Assembly: GCA_003427395.1 (NCBI GenBank)
Contig: BFEA01000804.1
Coordinates: 520,011-556,423, forward strand
DNA length: 36,413 nt
Reading direction: 5' to 3'
Source of the DNA: Chara braunii
Taxonomy: Eukaryota > Streptophyta > Charophyceae > Charales > Characeae
Below, piece by piece: positions 9,485 through 19,310 of the stretch (its first letter is position 1; each line of letters opens with the position of its first letter). The translations under genes were made by a program, and so were the position numbers. The notes under the pieces were generated by a model. The model saw only the letters and a list, made by a program, of their open reading frames with translations. It was not told where the DNA came from and made no database searches.

Positions 9485-9620
9485 GCAGCAGGTAACAAAT
9501 GTCCCGCCTCCGCAGGTGATCCTTCAAGCCTTGAACATGCTATTCTTGGAAAGCAGCAGGTAACAAATGTCCTGCCTCGCAGGTAATCCTTCAAGCCTTG
9601 AAGATGTTATTCTTGGAATA
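9485..9620. repeat. 68-bp tandem duplication inside the LINE
   Basis: Unit 1 at 9485-9552 and unit 2 from 9553, each starting GCAGCAGGTAACAAATGTCC and including ATCCTTCAAGCCTTGAA. The duplication lies between the ORF1 tail and the next coding block and shifts frame. Confidence 0.8.
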
Positions 9621-10011
9621 TTTTCCAACCAGGATTATTCCTGATTGCCCTATGGTTAGGATTCTAACTGATGTAGATGGCCATAAGGTTAAGTTGTACG
9701 CATCTCTGATAGATGCTAGGTTATCCCCAGATGCATTGGCTGGTTTGGAAGGAATGGGCCTAAGATCAGTCCCTCTGGCATGGTTTGCAGATGGAAGAAA
9801 GCAAGATTTGAGTCGAATCGCACTCTTCGCCAGACTTTCAGCCGAATGTCTTGTGGAACTAAAAATCAGGCTCCAGAAAGAGAAAAGGCTTGACTTGCCT
9901 TTTGTTCGCGAGGCGTTAACAAGAGCCTGGGTGGACGAAGCTCATGCAAGGGTCAACGACATGGTAGACCCAATTCCTCCCATATCCAATCTGCAGGTGG
10001 CGGTAGAATAA
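9598..10011 (+). pseudogene. LINE-internal coding block of unknown function
   Basis: A 137-codon frame without internal stops, immediately upstream of the endonuclease and overlapping its start in another frame. I recognise no catalytic motif; it is rich in Leu, Arg and Asp. It could be the end of ORF1 or the N-terminus of ORF2. Its position inside an otherwise continuous LINE argues against a host gene. Confidence 0.5.
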
Positions 10012-10727
10012 CGTGGAATGTGTGTGGACTTGGGATATAGTACGGTCAGGGGAAAGAAGGCAAGACTCAAGAAATGGATTCATGAGAACCACGTTTTCGT
10101 AGTTTGTCTAAAGGAAACAAAATTAAATGCGGATAAAATTTCTAAGCTAGGGAGTTGGTGGGACGATGCACACGTGTGGTCCCCGTCCCAAGGGGTGAGT
10201 GGGGGAGTAGCGATCTTGCTACAGAGAGACCTGGAAGTAGGATGTACTGGACCACTACGGTGATCTATGGGCGTGGGTAAAGATAGGGATAGGTGAACAG
10301 AAATGGGCCGTAGCTATTGTCTACGCACCAGTTATCAGGAAGGAGCGAGAGTCTTTCATGAGAGACCTTCCATTCAATCTATGTAACGTAGATAACTATA
10401 TCTGGAGATTGGAACCAAACGCTGGATGAGAATTAGAGAAATAGGGGGTAGAGACTCCGCTAAAACAATACTGCCAATCACAGACTCCATGACAAACTTC
10501 CCACTGTGCGATCCGTTCAGATTCTTGCACTCAGATTGTTGCACCCGCTCGAAAGAGGATATACCTGGTACTCACATAAAGGGAAAGGTAAATGCCTCGA
10601 CTATTTCCTCGTCAATGATGTAGGCCTGAATCCCCTAGTCAAGGTAAGTGAGGACAATCAGCCTTTGTTAGACCATATTCCGGTGCTGGCGAAATTTCGC
10701 CTAAGCGAGACGCACGTCTGTGGGTAG
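9990..10727 (+). pseudogene. LINE ORF2 apurinic/apyrimidinic-type endonuclease domain
   Basis: This domain nicks target DNA for target-primed reverse transcription. Readable EEP-family landmarks in order: WNVCGLG (about 10012), VCLKETKL (usual QET, here KET, about 10105), VAIVYAP (about 10312-10332), GDWNQTLDE (about 10405), YTWYSHKGKGKCLDYFLVND and LDHIPV (usual SDH). The blocks lie in different frames separated by stops and frameshifts (for example a stop at about 10261 and one inside the GDWN block), so it is inactive as sequenced. Confidence 0.75.
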
Positions 10728-11320
10728 GGGTACTTTCGCCTGAACACTGAGAACATATCAGATCATAACCTGAGGGAATGGGTGCTCAACTTCTGGGAGA
10801 GGTGGTGAAACCGGAAGGAGCAATTCGAATCGTTAGCAGATTGGTGGGAGATTGGTACCAAGACAGTGTCCAACCTGCTCAAGGTCTTTTCAAGAATTCA
10901 AGCGATGGAAAGTCACAAGGAGCAACGAAGGCGTAGACAAAGAGTGGAATATGTTGAGAGGAGAATGAGGGAGCACCCGATATGAGAACTGGTTTGGGGG
11001 AAGGAAAGAGCAAGGAGGATGGAGGTATGGGACAAACTATAGCAGGAGAAGGCAGATGTCTTGGCGGAGAGGCTGAAAGTGAAGGGCATTGTTGTCTACG
11101 ACCGAATGGCAAAAGAGTCATTTCAGTAACTGCTTTCGAGGAGAACGGCTCAGACTATGGGGGAGTTAGCTCATCCCTTCTCAGACACTGACCCACCGGC
11201 GGTGTGACCAGAGGAACTGTGTAACTATGCAGCAAGCTACTTTCAAGGAGCAGACCAGAATTTGGCAGAAGATAATACGCACTGGAATAATTTAAAGTAA
11301 GACTGCGAGAACATGGACGA

Positions 11321-12235
11321 TTGGATTTAGATAGGCCGGTTAAGGTGGAGGAAGTCGAAGTCACTCTACGCACAATGGCCAAAGGGAAAGTCTCGGGAGA
11401 TGATGGTCTGCCTGCAGAATTTTACACGGTGTTCTGGCATATGTTGGGCCAGGACTTGGTCAACATCTACAACGAAGTCTTGACGGGACGTTTGCTGCTG
11501 CGAAATGCATGCAACGAAGTTATCTCCGTTTTGTTGAAATAAGGAGATAGAAACAACAGCCGTAACTGAAGACTTCTCCCTGCTGAACGTGGCATACAAG
11601 ATGCTGGCTAAAATCTAGCAAGACGGTTAGCAAGATACCTCCCATACTTAATTTTGGATGACCAGGCTGCGTTCGTCAGAGGCAGGTCCATCTTTACCAA
11701 CATAATTACAACGATCGAAGTGATGGAAACAATATAGGAGGAATTGCTGGACTATGCAATTCTGCTGCTGGACATGGAGAAGGCACATGTCCGAGTTAAT
11801 TGGTCATATGTCCTTACAACGCTGAGGTGGCTGGGCTTCGGGAAGAACTTTTGCAGATGGGTGGTGGTGTTGTACTCCTTCTCAACGGCGTCTGTAATGA
11901 TCAACGGGCACTTCTCAAAATTGTTCAGCCTGTCACGATCCCTGAGGCAACGTTGCCCGCTGGCACCCCTCGTCTTTGTCGTGCAACTAGAAAACGTTCT
12001 ATGCAACATTTGGGCTCATCAAAGCATCAAAGGACTGAGAGCTGGCGGCCGCGACTGCAGGTTTAAGTCCCTAGCAGATGACATGTTTGCAGTGGTAGAA
12101 AACATAGAGTGCTCACTACAGGCAATGAGAGACCGCCTGCGAGAGTACAAGGAGTTATCGGAAGCAGCCATCAATTGGTCAAGTTTTTGTATTTACTTCC
12201 AAGCTTATTCTCGGTTGAGGTGCAATGGGGTATGA
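11321..12235 (+). pseudogene. LINE ORF2 reverse transcriptase domain
   Basis: RT landmarks of the non-LTR class: KGKVSGDDGLPAEFY (11385 onward), DQAAFVRGRSI (about 11660), LLDMEKA (catalytic Asp, about 11765), RQRCPLAP (usual RQGCPLSP, about 11945), and LADDM (usual FADD, about 12070). Two frames are used, with stops between 11542 and 11744. The domain order endonuclease then RT on the plus strand makes this one element with the upstream blocks. Confidence 0.8.
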
Positions 12236-12890
12236 GAAGGGTTGAAGACGACCAATCTGAAAGGTTTCTTTTGGAGTCCAGGTGGCAATGCTTTCTTGTG
12301 TTGCAGATCAAGACGAGCTCTTACAACAAAAAGTATTACACCGATTAGCTTCATGGGGAAAAGCCCCGCACCTATCACTTATGGGAAGAGCATTGGTGGT
12401 CAGCGTGGCATGGCTATTACTTCTGTGGTATGTGGGTCAAGTCAGACTGCAGGGAGCGAAAACGAAATGGTAGTAAGAAGGAGATCAACCAGATTCATTT
12501 GGAGAGTACGAAGAGTTGTCGGAAGCAGCCATCAATTGGTCGAAGTCTTCCAAGCTTATTCTCGCTTGAGGTGCAATGGGGTATGAGAAGGGTTGAAGAC
12601 AACCAATCTGAAAGGTTTCTTGGAGTACATGTGGCAATGCTTTCTTGTGCAGACAACCAATCTGAAAGGTTTCTCGGAGTACAGGTGGCAATGCTTTCTT
12701 GTGCTGCAGACCAAGACGAGCTCTTACAAGAAAAAGTACTACACCGAGTAACTACATGGGGAGAATTTGAAGGTGAGAGACTGCCAGGGAAACTGGTTCG
12801 CAGCAGACAGAGCTGCAGGCAATTTTGGGCGAGCTTGGATCGAAAGAGGAGTAGTTCGAGTGAAAGATATCTGGGATGAATTCAGAGGTG
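12146..12890 (+). repeat. Internal duplication of the LINE RT C-terminal region
   Basis: A segment beginning with GGAAGCAGCCATCAATTGGT occurs at about 12162 and again at about 12521, each followed by CAAGCTTATTCTCG and GGTTGAAGAC. Inside the second copy a block of about 50 bp around CCAATCTGAAAGGTTTCT is present again, so that motif occurs three times. Frames are broken. Unequal exchange or RT template jumping are both possible. Confidence 0.75.
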
Positions 12891-12960
12891 ATTGAGTCTC
12901 ATAGACAAAATTGGATTAACGGAGGGAGCAGTGCAAAAAGACATAAATAAATAAAAAATG
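12891..12960 (+). mobile_element. Probable 3' end of the plus-strand LINE
   Basis: Coding resemblance ends near 12890, and the sequence finishes in an A-rich tail (ATAAATAAATAAAAAATGG at about 12943-12961), as expected for a LINE 3' terminus. Target duplications were not identified. Confidence 0.5.
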
Positions 12961-13688
12961 GACAGAGGACTCTATTACGAGACATGAATACAAGGGACCC
13001 CTACGTCGAAAAGAAAAACGACGGAGGACGTCATAAAGAGACATCAAAACGAGGGAATCCTACTTTCGGATTAGCGCGTCACACAAGGCTTAGGAGGGTT
13101 GCAACACCATCGTGGCATCGAGTTCTTTTTCTACACTTGGCAGAAAATTTAGAGTCTTTCGACACTTCCCAATTCGACGGTTTGACCTGCCTTCACCACC
13201 TAGCACGGTCGAATCGGGTCGGTGTCGAACTTACCATTTGTACGACGCAGATTCGACAGGGCTGCGTGGCGAGGGCGGGGTGTTGGCAAATATTTGGGCC
13301 TCGCTCCACTACTCCGGACATGCTGAAAAGACAAAAACCTTGGTGGTGAGGGGAAAATTCGATCTCTTTTTGATTTGAGGGTCCTTATGTCTTTGCAGAA
13401 AGCTCGAAACTAGATAGCGAATATCAAACCGCATGAATCCAAAACCCTGCCGCTGTAATCACCACCATCCGAAGAGCCGTCTAAAAGGTCCTGATTCTCA
13501 ATAGCTCGGACGATACCTTTCGAGTTTGGACCCTGTGGCAGGAACGCGGAAAGTGCGTTCTCAACAACTGCCGTTGAACTCTTTCTTCTGACAACTATGG
13601 AAGGATTTTCGATAGCTCTCCTCTCGATTGTCTAAGTGGCTATGTGAAATAGTAGAAAAAACTCGTTTTCGATAGTGGTGTTAGGACG
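12961..13688. other. Intronic DNA, no gene seen
   Basis: No domain in any frame. Near 13296-13335 it resembles the insert that splits the U6 copy at 3043-3293 (GCCTCGCTCCACTACTCC, then AAAGACAAAAACC), suggesting a shared repeat. Confidence 0.4.
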
Positions 13689-13785
13689 GTCCCAACGGGC
13701 AAAGAGGAACGATACCATGAAAGAAGATTAGCATGGTCCTTGTGCAAGGGTGACTCGCATAAATAAGAGAAATTGACCTTTTTTT
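13689..13785 (+). ncRNA. U6 snRNA-like degenerate copy 4 with T-run terminator
   Basis: Starts with GTCCC like U6, lacks about 17 nt of the ACATCCGATAAAATT region, then matches GAGGAACGATAC, AGAAGATTAGCATGG, TGCAAGGGTGAC, CGCATAAAT and AGAGAAAT, ending in seven T residues (13779-13785), an RNA polymerase III terminator. The ACAGAGA box is replaced by a longer sequence (ACCATGAAAG), four bases longer than expected. No upstream promoter element at plant U6 spacing was recognised; pseudogene is the most likely status. Confidence 0.75.
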
Positions 13786-14430
13786 CATTCTGTTTTTTCT
13801 CTTTTTTTTTGAACAAGAAAAGGAGGGCGCTACGTAAGGGACAAAGATGATAGAGGGAAAAAAAAAAGACGATTATGATCCGACGTAGACAACACCGAGG
13901 CCAGAAAGTTTGAGGGTAAAAAAAAGGATGAAAAGGTAATTGCAATACTTGTCTTTATTTTTGGAATTGCAAAGCATTCGGCTTTTGACGCAAGACAAAG
14001 TGAGCAACTGTTAGGTGAGAGGAACATGAAATTGGTGTGTGGGTGTTGAAACAATGAGAAAATATTGAAATGTTATGTAAGGATATATAGGGAGGTTGCT
14101 GTCGTCCTGCTGCTGCTTTTTTTTTTTTTTTTTGGGCAATTCGAATGTTGAGGCAATAAAAAGAGAGTACATGGATTATGTATCATTTTGGAATGGATTG
14201 CGCATCATCTTTGAGTTGGGAGGGTTGATCTTTTTCTCTTTTTACCTCAAAATTGAAATCGTGGTGGAAACCAAGAAGTTAAGTCAGCGGAGTCGTTGTG
14301 CAGAGAGGAAATAGCGAAGTCCCGTATGGGAACCTACTGTTTCCAATGGTGTGCCAGAGACTCTGGTGTGTGAGTGTGGAAGATGAGAGACACAGGCTTA
14401 TAATGCTTATTGACCAGATTATACGGTCAC
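13786..14430. other. Intronic DNA with homopolymer runs, no gene seen
   Basis: Contains short A runs and a T run near 14117-14134. No coding or RNA gene recognised. Confidence 0.4.
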
Positions 14431-14557
14431 AAGTGGTTAACAACCTACTGAAATTTCATAATGAAAGATTCTGAAGTGTGTTAGCAGAGGTCTGAAATCG
14501 TTGAAATGGTCTGAAGACACTTGAGCTTATTTGAGGAGTTTCAGGTGGTTCGAAGGC

Positions 14558-14593
<36 letters not shown>

Positions 14594-15085
14594 CTGTTTT
14601 TGTTTTGGTTCAACGTTGTAGTGTGCAACTTCAGGTCATTTCAGGAGTTTAGGGTGGGGAAATGTGAAACCTCTCAAATGACCTGTGGCTGAAGCTTTTG
14701 AAAGCGGTTAAGATTCCCCCATCCAAATTTTTGGATTGGGGCATCTGAAACCACTTTCAAATTTTCATCTACTTCAAGTCATTTGGGGCATCTGAAATCG
14801 CATTCAGATTTTCAGCCACTTCAAGTAATTGCAGGAGTTTCGGGTGGGGAAACCTGAAACCTCTGAAATGACCTGAAGTGGTTGAACTTACTGAAAGCGG
14901 TTGCAGGTCCCCTTGTGCAAATGCTTGGATGGGGGGACATGAAACCACTTTCAGAAGTTTCAACCACTTCAGGCTATCTCAGAGGTTTCAGGTGTGGACC
15001 TGAAACCTCTGAAATGACTTTGAAGTGGCTGAAGCTTTTGAAGGCGGTTTCAGGTCCCCCCATCCAAGTTCCCAACACACCCGTA
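14430..15085. repeat. Foldback minisatellite with GGTTTCAGG / CCTGAAACC motifs
   Basis: Degenerate units in both orientations: CCTGAAACCTCTGAAATGA in one orientation (for example near 14854 and 14999) and TCAGAGGTTTCAGG in the other (about 14979), plus AAGTGGTTGAA, GAAGCTTTTGAA and GGTCCCCCCATCC blocks. The copies could pair into a large branched hairpin. A T run of about 29 lies near 14563-14591. No coding potential. Confidence 0.75.
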
Positions 15086-15146
15086 TGAAGTAGTTCAAAA
15101 TGATTTGAAAATATAGGCATCTGTTAACCTACTCTCCATTTTCACA

Positions 15147-15295
15147 TGGCGACACACGGCACACACTGTATGGAAACAAATCTCGAAGACGACATACACT
15201 TTGTTGAAACAATCGTGAAGTAGGCGACACACGACACACTGTGTGGGAACAAATCTCGAAGACGGCATACACTGTGTTGAAACAATCGTGAAGTT
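15147..15295. repeat. Two-copy tandem repeat of about 73 bp
   Basis: Units start GGCGACACACG at about 15149 and 15222, and each contains GAAACAAATCTCGAAGACG or a one-base variant, CATACACT and TTGAAACAATCGTGAAG. It lies just right of the foldback minisatellite. Confidence 0.8.
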
Positions 15296-15714
15296 TAGTC
15301 TCTCATAAAGAAAGTAACAGAAACTCTGAGAGAATTGCTATAGCCAAGGGCATGGTCTTTACCTCCTCCCCTATTAGACAAATAGTCTGACAGAGTAGAC
15401 AAGATGGTTGGTGGAACTGGGGAAAAAATCGACGGGCCTAGTTCAGTTGGCACTCCCATGGATTGTTGGCATACGGATCCAAGCGGTATATCAATTAACT
15501 ATTGAAATACGGACCAATGCATTCTCTTGTAGAAATGGGAAGATGCACCAATGAAATATATAAGCTTAGAAAAGAACGAAAAATAGTGCAGATAACATTC
15601 GTTATTTCAAATTCCTGCCACATCCGTCACATAGTAGCAGTAAACTACAGTAAACGATATCTACATGGTGTATGTGGGACTCTTCGGGCCTGGCATTTGA
15701 ACCTGGCGCCACTT
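15296..15714. other. Intronic DNA, no gene seen
   Basis: No recognisable domain or RNA. The short frames have no support. Confidence 0.4.
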
Positions 15715-15782
15715 GTCCGGTGTCTACAAAGGGCAGGGACGAGGATGTAATCAGCGTGAGCTGATGACTCGTGCTTACAACC
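15715..15782 (-). rRNA. 18S rRNA 3'-domain fragment
   Basis: On the minus strand this reads GTAAGCACGAGTCATCAGCT, then CACGCTGATTACATC, then GTCCCTGCCCTTTGTAGACA. It corresponds to the highly conserved segment near the 3' end of eukaryotic 18S rRNA that ends in the CCCTTTGTACACACCG region, with a few substitutions and a small insertion before GTCCCTG. Only about 65 nt are present, so this is an inserted fragment, not a functional gene. It directly follows the A-tail of a U6 copy on the same strand. Confidence 0.8.
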
Positions 15783-15787
15783 GGTAG

Positions 15788-15906
15788 TTTTTTTTTTTTT
15801 TTTACCAAATCTTTGATTTATTCCTATCATCCTTGGACCATGCTAAGATGTTCTCTGAGAAAAAAATAGTTGTCTTTATTGTTCCAATTTTAATGCGGAC
15901 GTCCAT
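15788..15906 (-). ncRNA. U6 snRNA-like copy 5 with insertion at the catalytic box and an A-tail
   Basis: Minus strand, 5' to 3': GGACGTCCGCATTAAAATTG, GAACAATA, then 19 extra bases (15876-15858), then CAGAGAACATCTTAGCATGG, AAGGATGAT, AATAAATCAAAGATTTGGT, then a run of about 15 A (plus-strand T run 15788-15802). It spans almost all of U6 apart from a small deletion in the CCCTGCG region. The A-run at the RNA 3' end suggests retroposition. It cannot be functional because the ACAGAGA context is interrupted. Confidence 0.75.
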
Positions 15907-16127
15907 CCTATAAGGAGTTCTATGCCATTTTAAATTTTTGGAAGCATCTTTTTGTGGGAGGAAGTCTTGGCAGTCGTCTGGCGATGAGCGGAGAGCCGGG
16001 CCGGGCAAAAGTGGTGACCCGTGGCGTTTCAGCTTGGATCGAGGGCAATGGGGGTGTGCGAGCTATGTCAACATGTATTGCTGAAGAGAATTCAACCCTG
16101 TGGGAGAGCAGGGGTGGTAAAAATTTT

Positions 16128-16228
16128 ATTATTTATTTGTTTTACATGTGGTGCGATGGACCATGGATCAGATATTAAACTGACAAGAAGAGATGGTAGA
16201 CTTTATCTTAGCCAAAAGGTTGATACAA
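16128..16228 (-). ncRNA. U2 snRNA 5'-half copy with A-rich tail
   Basis: Minus strand reads CCTTTTGGCTAAGATAAAG, a substituted branch-recognition segment, then TCTTGTCAGTTTAATATCTG, then ATGGTCCATCGCACCACATG, matching about the first 85 nt of U2. It then becomes A-rich (AAACAAATAAATAATAAAA). The branch-recognition GTAGTA is not preserved and the Sm site is absent, so it is a truncated pseudogene. It lies about 240 bp upstream, on the same strand, of the U6 copy at 15906. Confidence 0.8.
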
Positions 16229-16281
16229 TTTTTTTTTTTTTTGGGGGGGGGGGGTTGTTAGAGAAAAGCATGCACTGTCTT

Positions 16282-16624
16282 TGTTGCATACTAGGATGCT
16301 GCAGACCAGAACCAAGAACCGACCTCTCATAGATAGAGTAAGATAGCACAGCGGAAGATTAGAATACCAATGATCATACCCAATCAATGTCGAAATGCAG
16401 ACTGAACATACATCGTCATCATCATCACGCAGTGTGAATGGCCTTGCGCCACACATAAAGACGATGGCGCCAGTCACAGCTCATACACAGATGAGGAGGG
16501 GGAACAAACGAAGAAGAGTGGGGGAGGAGTTGAGAATGTCGTCAACCCAAATGTCGCTGATATCACTCCTAGATAGTCCTCCACAACGTCTCTGTCCAAT
16601 GCAGAGTCTGAATCCCAGTGTTGC

Positions 16625-16669
<45 letters not shown>

Positions 16670-16730
16670 CCCGATAAGAAGAAGTCAGAGTGCTGGAGGG
16701 GAAAGGAAGGTGGTGGACCGAAGGAGAAAG

Positions 16731-16770
<40 letters not shown>

Positions 16771-17390
16771 TTCTCTCTCTCTCGTAATCGGTACTGACCT
16801 GCGAAAGATGGCTCACTTTGATCCAGGTACGGACGTGCTAAAGACGAAGTTGGCGCCATGGCCACTCAAATAAGTCTCAGGTAAGGCCCTTGATCTCGAT
16901 CACCATCTCTCCCTCCCTGCGCTACTCTACTCTATCAATGCCCAACGCTAGAAAGACTAGTCCTATCGTCAACTACTACGGTACTGCTGTCGCCGAAGTA
17001 TGCCTCACCTCGATCCTCTCTTGAATCCCCTGACTGAGGCCGGACCCAACTATATATAGCGCTGTGTCGGCCTCAACTATCGAGTCCCGGCGCCCAAACT
17101 GAGGTTGGGCCTCGAAAGTTTGGCTCCCAAATTGAGGCTGTGCCTCAAGCGCCTACTGAAACGACGTGGTCTCAAAATCAGAGTCTGGTGCTAAAATGCG
17201 CGGCAGGGCTTGTAGCCGGAACGAGGCTTACAGGGCCTCTAACTGGTACCGGTCCGACTCAGGTCGAAAACCGGCCTACGGACCCTGCGGACCCTACTGT
17301 GGGTCGAAATGATACAGACCCTACACTTTACGGACCCCTAGCCTACCTGGTCGGGCCTTGTTGGGCTTGTGTGGAAGCGAGTATGCCACA
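16282..17390 (-). mobile_element. 3' LTR of minus-strand Ty3/gypsy element
   Basis: Plus-strand ends are TGTTGCATAC (16282) and GTATGCCACA (17390), a near-perfect terminal inverted repeat with TG...CA tips. On the minus strand it is immediately preceded by an A/G run, as expected for a 3' LTR next to a polypurine tract. It contains two CT microsatellites (about 16629-16666 and 16735-16783) and a TATATATA stretch near 17050 that could be the LTR promoter in minus orientation. No sequence in the window is similar enough to be its 5' partner. Confidence 0.75.
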
Positions 17391-17405
17391 CCCCCCCCTT
17401 GAAAG
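17391..17405 (-). promoter_or_regulatory. Polypurine tract of the gypsy element
   Basis: On the minus strand the run CTTTCAAGGGGGGGG ends exactly where the LTR begins (TGTGGCATAC). Such tracts prime plus-strand DNA synthesis in LTR retrotransposons. Confidence 0.75.
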
Positions 17406-17499
17406 ACCGAGCTGAACTGCGAGGGCGAAGCTGTTTGTTGGAGGGAGGGACCGAAGTCCGAGTGGCAGGCTTTGCAACTTCCGTGGCTAGCTGTTTCTT

Positions 17500-18199
17500 T
17501 TCATAGTCGGCAAAATCTATCTAGCATCGTCACGGTCGTACCACCTGGATGTGACCTTGTACCGCATTGGCATGTTGCAGTGCTTACGATGCGTGATGAC
17601 ACGATCGACTTCTTGACGACCATCCATGGAAGGAGTGTCCTGCGATTGTCGACCCGCAAAGTCGTCGCTCTTGGCTGGTGTATATGTGTGGCCAGCTTGG
17701 AGGTGTGGAAGACCGGGTGGACCGGTAAATGCAGCGGGATGTCGATCACAAAAGAAGGGCCATCGGGCTCATGACCCGCGGCTGATGTGACGGTCCATGG
17801 TCCAAACCACTTTGGAAGTAGCTTGGGCGATACATCTTGTTCAAGTGCAAACTCCTCCGTGGAGACCCAAACAAGGTCGCGGACATGAATAGGGCATGGC
17901 ACGCGATGCTGATTCGCTTGCTGTTGCATGCGGACTTGAGACTTTTGCATGTTGGCACGGACTTTGGCCAACAAGTCCGGATATTTTCAAACGAAGGCGG
18001 GAGAGCAGAAAGCATCAATATCGGCAGTCTGTGGGAAAGGGAGGTCGACGAAGATACGGCCTTTCCGACCACCGTGGTGCAACTCGAAGGGAGTCACGCC
18101 GATCGCTGGATGCAACGAAGTGTTGTAGGTGAACTCGATGTTGGGGAGGCGGTCAACCCAATTCTTTTGATCCGGACGGATGAGTGTACGAAGCATCAT
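17500..18199 (-). pseudogene. Gypsy integrase C-terminal region with probable chromodomain remnant
   Basis: Two frames joined by a shift. 18199-17987 carries IEFTYNTSLHPAIGVTPFEL, typical of the integrase region after the catalytic Glu. 17974-17501 carries LLPKWFGPWTV, the GPF/Y module, and VHPVFHTSKL. Beyond it, reading on near 17640 and shifting frame near 17585, one obtains MRYKVTSRWYDRDDAR, which resembles the core of a chromodomain. That would make this a chromovirus, whose chromodomain guides integration to particular chromatin. The chromodomain call is inferred. Confidence 0.7.
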
Positions 18200-18526
18200 T
18201 TGAGCGGTTTTGATGTGGCCGCTCTATTTGCCGGTATGTTTGTGGATGCCGAGCCGAACTTGGTTTCATGTCAGTGCCCAACTCCTTTATGAGAGAGACA
18301 TAAAAAGAGTGTTGAGGTCACTAACGATGTCTTCCGAGATGCTGTGGCCGCAAATCCAGGTGGTGTGCAAGAGTCGTGCAAGCTCGGGAGTAGTGGTGTA
18401 GTACTTGCAGGGAAGAAATCGCGCATACTTACTCAAACGATCGACAACCGTGAGAATGTCATCATGCGCGAAGCGGTCGCGGGGGAATAGGCAAGTGACG
18501 TCCATAGCAATGGAGAGGCCGGGTTC
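18200..18526 (-). pseudogene. Gypsy integrase catalytic core, interrupted
   Basis: Contains MDVTCLFPRD (first catalytic Asp), VVDRLSKYARFLPCKY and EDIVSDLNTLFM (second Asp). The Glu region (SSARHPQT ... IER) is readable at about 18280-18240 but in another frame. A TAG (about 18524) separates it from the zinc-binding domain. The D,D(35)E core inserts element DNA; here it is disabled by stop and frameshift. Confidence 0.78.
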
Positions 18527-18940
18527 CTACGGGATAGGCAACTGGCGTAACTCGTTGTAGGGGTTGCAATTACAAGGTTTGCTTTGTCGACAAACTTCGC
18601 AAGAGTTGTAATACCCCCGAGTGACGTCGGTAATGAGGTCGGGCCATCGGAATCGTTGTCGAAGTCGTGTGATCGTATAGTCGACTCCGAAGTGGCCGAC
18701 GAGTCCCGAGTCGTGGGACTCGTCGAGGAGGCGAGTCCGTAAGCGGCGGTCGTGTGGGACACATAGTAAGTCCTTGCCTCGTGAGTGAAGAAGCAAGTAG
18801 TTGTCGACTATGCGATAATGGCTGGCCGGTGGGTGATCCGAGGACAGTTGCTCGTAGAGGGTGGCGTATCCCGGATCGGACTTATATGCTCGCACAAAAT
18901 GCGGAAGGGCGTCGCCGAAATTGAACACGTGGTGAGTCAA
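18527..18940 (-). pseudogene. Gypsy integrase N-terminal HHCC zinc-binding domain
   Basis: Open for 137 codons. It includes GKDLLCVPHDRRLRTRLL, HDSGLVGHFGVDYTITRLRQ and CEVCRQSKP, giving the His, His, Cys, Cys ligands of the integrase zinc finger in order. RFRWPDLITDVTR is also typical. The initial Met is internal, not a real start. Confidence 0.82.
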
Positions 18941-19310
18941 TGCAGAAAGATTTGATCTTGGCGAGAGAGCATCCGGGGCTCGGCTGGAGAGGCCCTAAAT
19001 GCGTGTTGGTGTGAAGTCGAATTGGTCGATGAAGTACATCCATCGAGCAATCGTGCTGCTCACTGTGTCTTGTGCCTTGTATTAGGTCAATGGGTTGTTA
19101 TCGGTAGCCCACGTGAACCTACGACGTCTCAGGAGGAAGTGTTGCCAACGCTCGAGTATCGTGACGAAAGCGAGCAACTTCTTCCACGCATCATCAACCG
19201 GTTGATGGGAGGCACCTTTTGGCTGAAGTACTCAACCGGATGCCAGTCTACTCTGTCGTGTTGTTCCAAAGCTGCACCCATGCCGTAGCTGGAAGCGTCC
19301 GTAGTCACTA
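18941..19310 (-). pseudogene. Gypsy RNase H region, frameshifted
   Basis: In a frame different from its neighbours the minus strand reads TTDASSYGMGAALEQHD (RNase H Asp, about 19305-19255), WHPVEYFSQKVPPIN, later FTWATDNNPLT followed by a stop and YKAQDTVSSTIARWMYF. At least one frameshift and one nonsense codon. RNase H removes the RNA strand during reverse transcription. Confidence 0.7.
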
